17,889 bases of DNA, taken from contig CAYNEI010000045.1 of NCBI GenBank assembly GCA_964396185.1, forward strand, positions 1 through 17,889, read 5' to 3'. The notes under the pieces are model-generated. The model had not been told where the DNA came from, did not search any database, and saw only the letters and a list, made by a program, of their open reading frames with translations. How positions within the stretch are numbered: position 1 is the first letter of the stretch; each line of letters starts with the position of its first letter. This document shows positions 13,843 to 17,889 of this stretch, in pieces. The stretch is from CAYNEI01 sp964396185. Its GTDB lineage: Archaea > Thermoplasmatota > SW-10-69-26. The translations under genes were made by a program, and so were the position numbers.

Positions 13843-15594
13843 ATGAACCGAACCATCCCGCTTGTGACCCTGCTGTTGACCAGCGCGCTCGTCGGCTGCC
13901 TCGGCGGTGACGACGCCGACCCCATCGACACCCAAGCCAGCGAGCAGAGCGACCTGCCGATCATCGACCTTCCCACCTTCGAGCGCCAGCGCCTGAAGAT
14001 CGACGTCACGGTGCCCGTCGTGCTCATCGGCTTCCCCGACCAGAGCGTCACGGCGCTCCAGGAGCGCCTGGGTACCCATCGCGTGGACCACGAGGTCTCT
14101 GATTTCCAGCAGGCCCTCCCGCCAGACCCGGAGCAGGATCCAGCCGGGCACATCCCGGCCGTGGGCACCATCTGGGATGTGCCGGCGCTGCCCACAGCGG
14201 TCTACGACGTCCAGCCCGCACCCGAAGAGCTCGAGGCCCGCCTCGCGCAAGCGCTCCCGGCCTGGGAGCTAGGCAACCAGGGCGACGTGGTGGTCTACGA
14301 CGCCAACGCGCTGGAGGCCTTCCTGGCCGACACGCTCCCAGCCCACGGGCACGAGCTGGATCCAAACGCGCCCAGCCTTGTGATCACGCATCTGGACGCT
14401 CTGGAGGCTCCCCTGCACACCTGGCGCTACGACTTCCCCCACGGCTGGCTCGAGCCCGTCAACTCCTTCGGCGAGCGCACACCCATGCACATCCTGGAGA
14501 CCTCAGCCACGCTCAACCGGCCCACGCCGGTCTACCACCAGGTCACCGGAGAGCCGTGGGACCCCCACCAAGACAAGCTCGACCCCGTCGAGGATGTCGG
14601 TGAGATCGAGCACCTCGTGCGCGAGGCCACCGAGTTCCGACTGCTCCACAGCCCGATTTACCCCCTGCCGCTCACCGAGTGCCACGCCATCACCATGATC
14701 CTGGGCGTGCGCCCCACGGGCCTGGGCGAGGCCACGCCCACCTTCGAGAGCGGGGCTGAGCTCTTCCACGCCGACGAGATCGGCCGCGCGTTCCAGAACC
14801 TCACAGGCGACACGGTGCACGTGGACGCCAAGGTGCTCGAGCTCCCGGTGGACGACCCGGCACTCGACGCTCTCGCTCGAGGAGAGTTCGCCACGCTGGA
14901 AGCCATGCGCGGCTGGCTGGCCATGAACTGGGAGGACTACTGGGTCGAGCACGAGGGGTGCGAGGCCTACCTGAGCCTCGTGTTCGCCGGCGATGCCGCC
15001 ACGACGCCCACGGCCATCCTCGGCATCGGCACCTACGACCACGACAGGGGCTACCGCATCAGCATCTCTTGGATCAACGACCTCGTCCGGCTGCTGCGCG
15101 ACCCCGCCAGCCCCACCGGGTTCGTGCTCGGCGGGGATGCGTCCAGCGGCTACAACTGGATCGACTTCCTGTTCACCCACGAGATCGGTCACACGATCGG
15201 CGTGCACCACCCGTTCCACAACGGCCGCAAGGAAGGCAGCATCCAGAACGACCACTTCCAGGACACCTGGACGGCCATGAGCTACTCCACCGATGGCCGG
15301 GTGATCGACTTCAGCGCACTCGACCAAGCCAACTGGCAACGCAACCGCATGGCCTACCGCTTCGTGGCCGCCGATCAGCTCGGCGAGACCACCAGCGAGC
15401 CGTGGAGCCAGGCCCTCGAGCACGCCGGCGCCTACCACTGGGGCACCGCTGATGACCTGCTGGGACCCATGACCGATGGCCAGCGGCCTGGCGGGTCTGG
15501 CGAGGGCTCTGAGCCACTGGGCTACCTGCCACCCGAGCTGGTGCTCTTCGAGAGCCCGAGCCTCGGGGCGCATCCCATCGGGCCGCCCCATTGA
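13843..15594 (+). CDS. Metzincin-type zinc metalloprotease lipoprotein
   Basis: A 583-aa protein whose ATG follows GGAGG with seven bases between. The signal peptide ends in the lipobox ALVGC (Cys19), followed by an acidic linker, so it is predicted to be lipid-anchored outside the cell. The catalytic motif HEIGHTIGVHH at residues 446-456 matches HExxHxxGxxH (His446, Glu447, His450, Gly453, His456), and a Met-turn (TAMSYS, Met479) follows at the right distance for a metzincin. The long N-terminal region (about 40-420) matches no family I recognise, although VVLIGFP near residue 55 recalls the opening strand of some secreted-protease prodomains. Nearest known groups are M10/M12/M43-like archaeal and bacterial enzymes. 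Substrate unknown; it may process surface proteins such as those encoded nearby. Confidence 0.88.
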   Translation: MNRTIPLVTLLLTSALVGCLGGDDADPIDTQASEQSDLPIIDLPTFERQRLKIDVTVPVVLIGFPDQSVTALQERLGTHRVDHEVSDFQQALPPDPEQDPAGHIPAVGTIWDVPALPTAVYDVQPAPEELEARLAQALPAWELGNQGDVVVYDANALEAFLADTLPAHGHELDPNAPSLVITHLDALEAPLHTWRYDFPHGWLEPVNSFGERTPMHILETSATLNRPTPVYHQVTGEPWDPHQDKLDPVEDVGEIEHLVREATEFRLLHSPIYPLPLTECHAITMILGVRPTGLGEATPTFESGAELFHADEIGRAFQNLTGDTVHVDAKVLELPVDDPALDALARGEFATLEAMRGWLAMNWEDYWVEHEGCEAYLSLVFAGDAATTPTAILGIGTYDHDRGYRISISWINDLVRLLRDPASPTGFVLGGDASSGYNWIDFLFTHEIGHTIGVHHPFHNGRKEGSIQNDHFQDTWTAMSYSTDGRVIDFSALDQANWQRNRMAYRFVAADQLGETTSEPWSQALEHAGAYHWGTADDLLGPMTDGQRPGGSGEGSEPLGYLPPELVLFESPSLGAHPIGPPH

Positions 15595-15636
15595 ACAAAT
15601 CGGATGAACAGCCGATCGACTGAGCTAGGGGAAACC

Positions 15637-15644
15637 CACATATC
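15637..15644 (+). promoter_or_regulatory. TATA-like box giving a leaderless regulator transcript
   Basis: ACATATCG is centred about 26 bases before the GTG at 15666, the typical archaeal TATA-to-start distance, and no Shine-Dalgarno is seen before that GTG. Together these suggest transcription begins at or next to the start codon. Confidence 0.55.
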
Positions 15645-15665
15645 GCCTGGAACCGCTCGAGGCCC

Positions 15666-16616
15666 GTGGACGAGCTGGATGCGGCCATCCTGCGGGAGAT
15701 GCACCGCGAGCGCGATCTCCTGTGGGGCGGAAGCGATCCTCGCCTGGGCACCTCCGAGATCGCCCGCCGGCTCGGCGTAGACCGCACGACCGTGTGGTCC
15801 CGCCTGAAGGCCTGGGACGAGGACGGGTTCCTCGTGCGCCAAGAGGTCGTCCCCAACCCGTCCCTGTTCGGCGCTGGCATCGCCGGAGGAGACATCCGCA
15901 TCGACGATGCCACCAGCAAGCCCGATGCCCTGGCCTCGCTGAGGCTCGTCGACGGGGTGCTGGCCGGCCTCGACCTCGTGGGCCCCTACGTGATCGTGTT
16001 CTACGCGCTGGAGAGCCAAGCCGCCCTGGACCGCTGCACCCGCCTGGTCGGCGAGCTGCCCACCGTGGACGCGGTCTCCATGTGCGTGCCCTTCGAGGCC
16101 CCCACAAGCGAGATCGGCCTCACCGACGGGGACTGGCGCATCCTGGAAGCTCTGCGCGGGACGCCCGATGGCCCCCTCAAGGAGGTCGCCGAGCAAGCCG
16201 GCATCAGCACGCGCACCCTGCGGCGACGCTACGCCAGGCTGCTGGAGGCCAACGCCGTCTGGTCCTTCCCGGTCCTGGACTTCGCTCGATACCAGGGCGC
16301 CGTGATGGCGCGCTTCACCGCCATCCTCGCCGAGTCCGGGGGCACATCCGCGCTCGTGAACGCCTGCCAGCGCGAGCTCGAGCACATGGTGCTCTGGGAC
16401 GCCCTTGAGAACCTGGCGCCCGCCCTCGACGCCGAGCACCCGTGGGTGGATGTGTTCTGCCACCTCCCTTCGGCCGCCGAGGTGGAGGAGGTGCGAGGGT
16501 GGATGCTCGCGCTGGCCGAGGTGGACGACGTCGAGGTGTCCTTCCCCCGGTCGTGGTTCGTCGTCGACACGTGGTTCGACGAGCGCATCCATCGCCACCT
16601 CCCCGCCGACGCCTAG
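15666..16616 (+). CDS. AsnC/Lrp-like transcriptional regulator with two winged HTH domains
   Basis: A 316-aa protein. The first HTH (about residues 28-50: TSEIARRLGVDRTTVWSRLKAW) is followed by an alpha-beta segment; a second HTH (about 171-192: LKEVAEQAGISTRTLRRRYARL) is followed by a second alpha-beta segment. The internally duplicated layout is about twice the length of a standard Lrp/AsnC protein (~150 aa) and resembles the tandem-HTH regulators common in Thermoplasmatota and haloarchaea. It probably binds DNA and senses a small effector through its C-terminal half; effector and targets unknown. It lies 71 bases downstream of the protease gene but has its own TATA-like element. Candidate local targets are the dyads at 7396, 13768 and 17835. 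Confidence 0.88.
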   Translation: MDELDAAILREMHRERDLLWGGSDPRLGTSEIARRLGVDRTTVWSRLKAWDEDGFLVRQEVVPNPSLFGAGIAGGDIRIDDATSKPDALASLRLVDGVLAGLDLVGPYVIVFYALESQAALDRCTRLVGELPTVDAVSMCVPFEAPTSEIGLTDGDWRILEALRGTPDGPLKEVAEQAGISTRTLRRRYARLLEANAVWSFPVLDFARYQGAVMARFTAILAESGGTSALVNACQRELEHMVLWDALENLAPALDAEHPWVDVFCHLPSAAEVEEVRGWMLALAEVDDVEVSFPRSWFVVDTWFDERIHRHLPADA

Positions 16617-16633
16617 GGGGCCAAGCCCACGGG

Positions 16634-17452
16634 TCAGCGGAGGGTCGCGAGGGTCTGCATGAACCCGTTCTCGATGACGGCGGTGCCATCCTTGGCACGG
16701 TTGTGACGCTCGAACACCTCCCGCAGATCCTCGCGCAGGCTCGCCTGGGCGGCAGGGTCCAACCCGTCGAGGGCGCGCACGATGGGCCCCATGTAGGTCG
16801 TGAGCACCTCGATCGCGTGGTCGACCGAGCGCCAGTAGGCCCATGTCGAGCGCTCCTGCAGCTGGATCGAGGTGACAGCGTCCCCGAAGAGCTCATCCAG
16901 CCCGTCCTCGGTGGCCCACCGTAGCGGGGGATCCACGCCCGGAGGTGGCGGCGCATGTTCGCCCACGGCGGCGAACATGTCGCCGGCCATCGTGCCGGGT
17001 CTGGGCCCGGCCAGCGCGATCGTGCCCCCCGGCCGGCACACGCGCGTCATCTCGCGGGCCGATCGTTCCTGATCGGGGGCGAACTGGACGCCGAAGACGG
17101 ACAACACGACATCGAAGCTGTCGTCGGGGAAGGGTAGATCTTGCGCATCGGCCACCTCGAAGCGGGCTCCCAACCCGCTGGACCGGGCCTGGATCTTGGC
17201 GCGCTCCACCAGCTCGGGAACGTAGTCGAGGCCAACGACCTCGCAGTACCGGCGCGCGGCCACCAGAGCCGCGGTGCCGCTGCCGCAGGCCACATCCAGC
17301 ACGCGCTGACCTGGGCGCGGATCTGCTGCCTCGCACACAGCCTCGGCGATGGCTACGTTCTGGCGGGCGATCTCGTGGAAGTCGCCGGTGGCCCAGACCT
17401 TTTGCTGCTCCCGGGTGAGGGCATGGGCATCGGGGGCGATGTCCTGGCTCAT
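16634..17452 (-). CDS. Class I SAM-dependent methyltransferase
   Basis: A 272-aa protein of the UbiE/MenG-like methyltransferase group (Methyltransf_11/25 type). Motif I is VLDVACGSGT (residues 51-60); the acidic residue binding the SAM ribose is Asp76 in VVGLDYV; ADAQDLPFPDDSFDVV (101-116) and CRPGG follow in order. The acceptor is unknown: the family methylates quinone rings, lipids and small molecules, and UbiE itself is only a loose match. The ATG at 17452 follows GGAGG and overlaps the stop of the upstream gene (ATGA), so the two are co-translated. It converges with the regulator gene, leaving 17 bases between stops. Confidence 0.88.
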   Translation of the reverse strand: MSQDIAPDAHALTREQQKVWATGDFHEIARQNVAIAEAVCEAADPRPGQRVLDVACGSGTAALVAARRYCEVVGLDYVPELVERAKIQARSSGLGARFEVADAQDLPFPDDSFDVVLSVFGVQFAPDQERSAREMTRVCRPGGTIALAGPRPGTMAGDMFAAVGEHAPPPPGVDPPLRWATEDGLDELFGDAVTSIQLQERSTWAYWRSVDHAIEVLTTYMGPIVRALDGLDPAAQASLREDLREVFERHNRAKDGTAVIENGFMQTLATLR

Positions 17453-17763
17453 CCTCGCTCCTCCGATGCTCCCGCCCCGGCGTGCGCATCGGGGCCGGCC
17501 TGTCCGGCGGTGGGAAGGCCGAAGGTCCCGCCCTCGTCGACAGCGTGGTAGGTCTGCTCGCTGACGCCCCCGAGCGCCTCCTCCAGGTGGGATCGCAGTG
17601 CCTCTGCGTCGTCTGTCTGCCACACGCAGAAGGCCTCCAGAGCGTCCTCGAAGGAGACGAACTGCACCAGCTCGTGGCCGGCGGGCGCCTTGGCGACGGC
17701 CGTCTCTCCGCGCTGTGCATAGCCTTCCGGGTCCTTGATGTCGTGCCAGATCGCGATGTGCAT
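17449..17763 (-). CDS. Small conserved protein, ferredoxin-like fold suspected
   Basis: A 104-aa protein from the ATG at 17763, which has GGTGAG five to six bases upstream; a GTG at 17772 would add three residues and would fit a leaderless start. The core MHIAIWHDIKDPEGYA...CVWQTDDAEALRSHLEEAL...YHAVDEGGTFGLP resembles small (~90 aa) conserved hypothetical proteins of dimeric alpha-beta barrel/DUF4242-like type that I recall from actinobacteria and other groups. The C-terminal ~20 residues are Ala/Gly-rich and probably disordered. The stop overlaps the methyltransferase start (ATGA), implying a shared function. No catalytic residues can be assigned. Confidence 0.75.
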   Translation of the reverse strand: MHIAIWHDIKDPEGYAQRGETAVAKAPAGHELVQFVSFEDALEAFCVWQTDDAEALRSHLEEALGGVSEQTYHAVDEGGTFGLPTAGQAGPDAHAGAGASEERG

Positions 17764-17794
17764 GGGTCTCACCGACCGGAAGGGCCCCGAAGAC

Positions 17795-17802
17795 CATCAT
17801 AA
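17795..17802 (-). promoter_or_regulatory. TATA-like box of the small protein-methyltransferase operon
   Basis: On the minus strand TTATGATG (in GGTTATGATGG) is centred about 26-27 bases upstream of the GTG at 17772 and 35 bases upstream of the ATG at 17763. Transcription would start at or within a few bases of the GTG. Confidence 0.5.
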
Positions 17803-17834
17803 CCCCTCGTGGGCGCCCATTCGACGGTCCGGAC

Positions 17835-17864
17835 GTTACCCGCCCGCGACGGCCGAAGGGTAAC
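17835..17864. promoter_or_regulatory. Inverted repeat GTTACCC / GGGTAAC
   Basis: Perfect 7-base arms at 17835-17841 and 17858-17864 separated by 16 bases, located 33-62 bases upstream of the TATA-like box of the left-going operon. Suitable for a dimeric activator, or a 3' structure of an unseen gene beyond the right edge. Confidence 0.3.
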
Positions 17865-17889
17865 CCAGCAGGCAACGATGCGGCCACCG

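Noticed and set aside
14503..15591. Minus-strand open frame of 362 codons
   Set aside because: Antisense shadow of the metalloprotease gene, whose sense frame has an intact HExxHxxGxxH motif.
1..17889. tRNA, rRNA, insertion sequence or prophage
   Set aside because: Read on both strands; no cloverleaf, rRNA core motif, transposase or phage structural gene was recognised.

Overview
The window is a GC-rich (roughly two-thirds G+C) stretch of a draft scaffold, with two 100-N gaps (1780-1879 and 6705-6804). The features point to an archaeon, most likely a high-GC member of the Thermoplasmatota; this is inference, since no rRNA or other marker gene is present. Supporting signs are short A/T-rich TATA-like elements about 26-28 bases upstream of several GTG/ATG starts (leaderless or very short-leader transcripts), strong Shine-Dalgarno sites at other genes, lipoboxes of the L-A/V-G-C type on exported proteins, and a two-HTH AsnC-like regulator of a kind common in archaea.

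Left third (1-6595): an island of three large extracellular FG-GAP/VCBS beta-propeller proteins of the CRTAC1 / ASPIC-UnbV type, two of them lipoproteins (1-2063 minus, 4868-6595 minus) and one membrane-anchored or secreted (3144-4988 plus). The third overlaps by 4 bases (GTGA) a polytopic membrane protein of the RnfD/NqrB/UnbU type (2281-3147). The UnbU-UnbV pair resembles two accessory genes of bacterial enediyne clusters, but no enediyne polyketide synthase is in view. The two right-hand propeller genes converge and overlap by 121 bp at their 3' ends. Upstream of the second lipoprotein gene lies a perfect GGGAT tandem array, a predicted G-quadruplex former, which broke the assembly.

Middle (6849-12867): housekeeping and surface genes. 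These are a NUDIX hydrolase, a 94-aa protein with two CxxC pairs, prephenate dehydratase (pheA), and a 1367-aa secreted protein with a von Willebrand A domain (complete MIDAS) followed by five tandem repeats of about 187 aa that are very similar at DNA level.

Right (13033-17889): a VapBC-type toxin-antitoxin pair with a 23-bp imperfect palindrome in its promoter and a toxin whose catalytic N-terminus can only be reached from a non-standard CTG start; a metzincin-type lipoprotein protease; the two-HTH regulator with a leaderless promoter; and a convergent two-gene operon of a small conserved protein and a SAM-dependent methyltransferase (ATGA overlap).

Taken together, most of the coding capacity goes to export: calcium-binding propellers, a vWA adhesin-like protein, a lipoprotein protease and a membrane RnfD-like protein. 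This looks like a cell-surface/environment-interaction region interspersed with ordinary metabolic genes. There is no rRNA, tRNA, CRISPR array, insertion sequence or phage gene that I can support.
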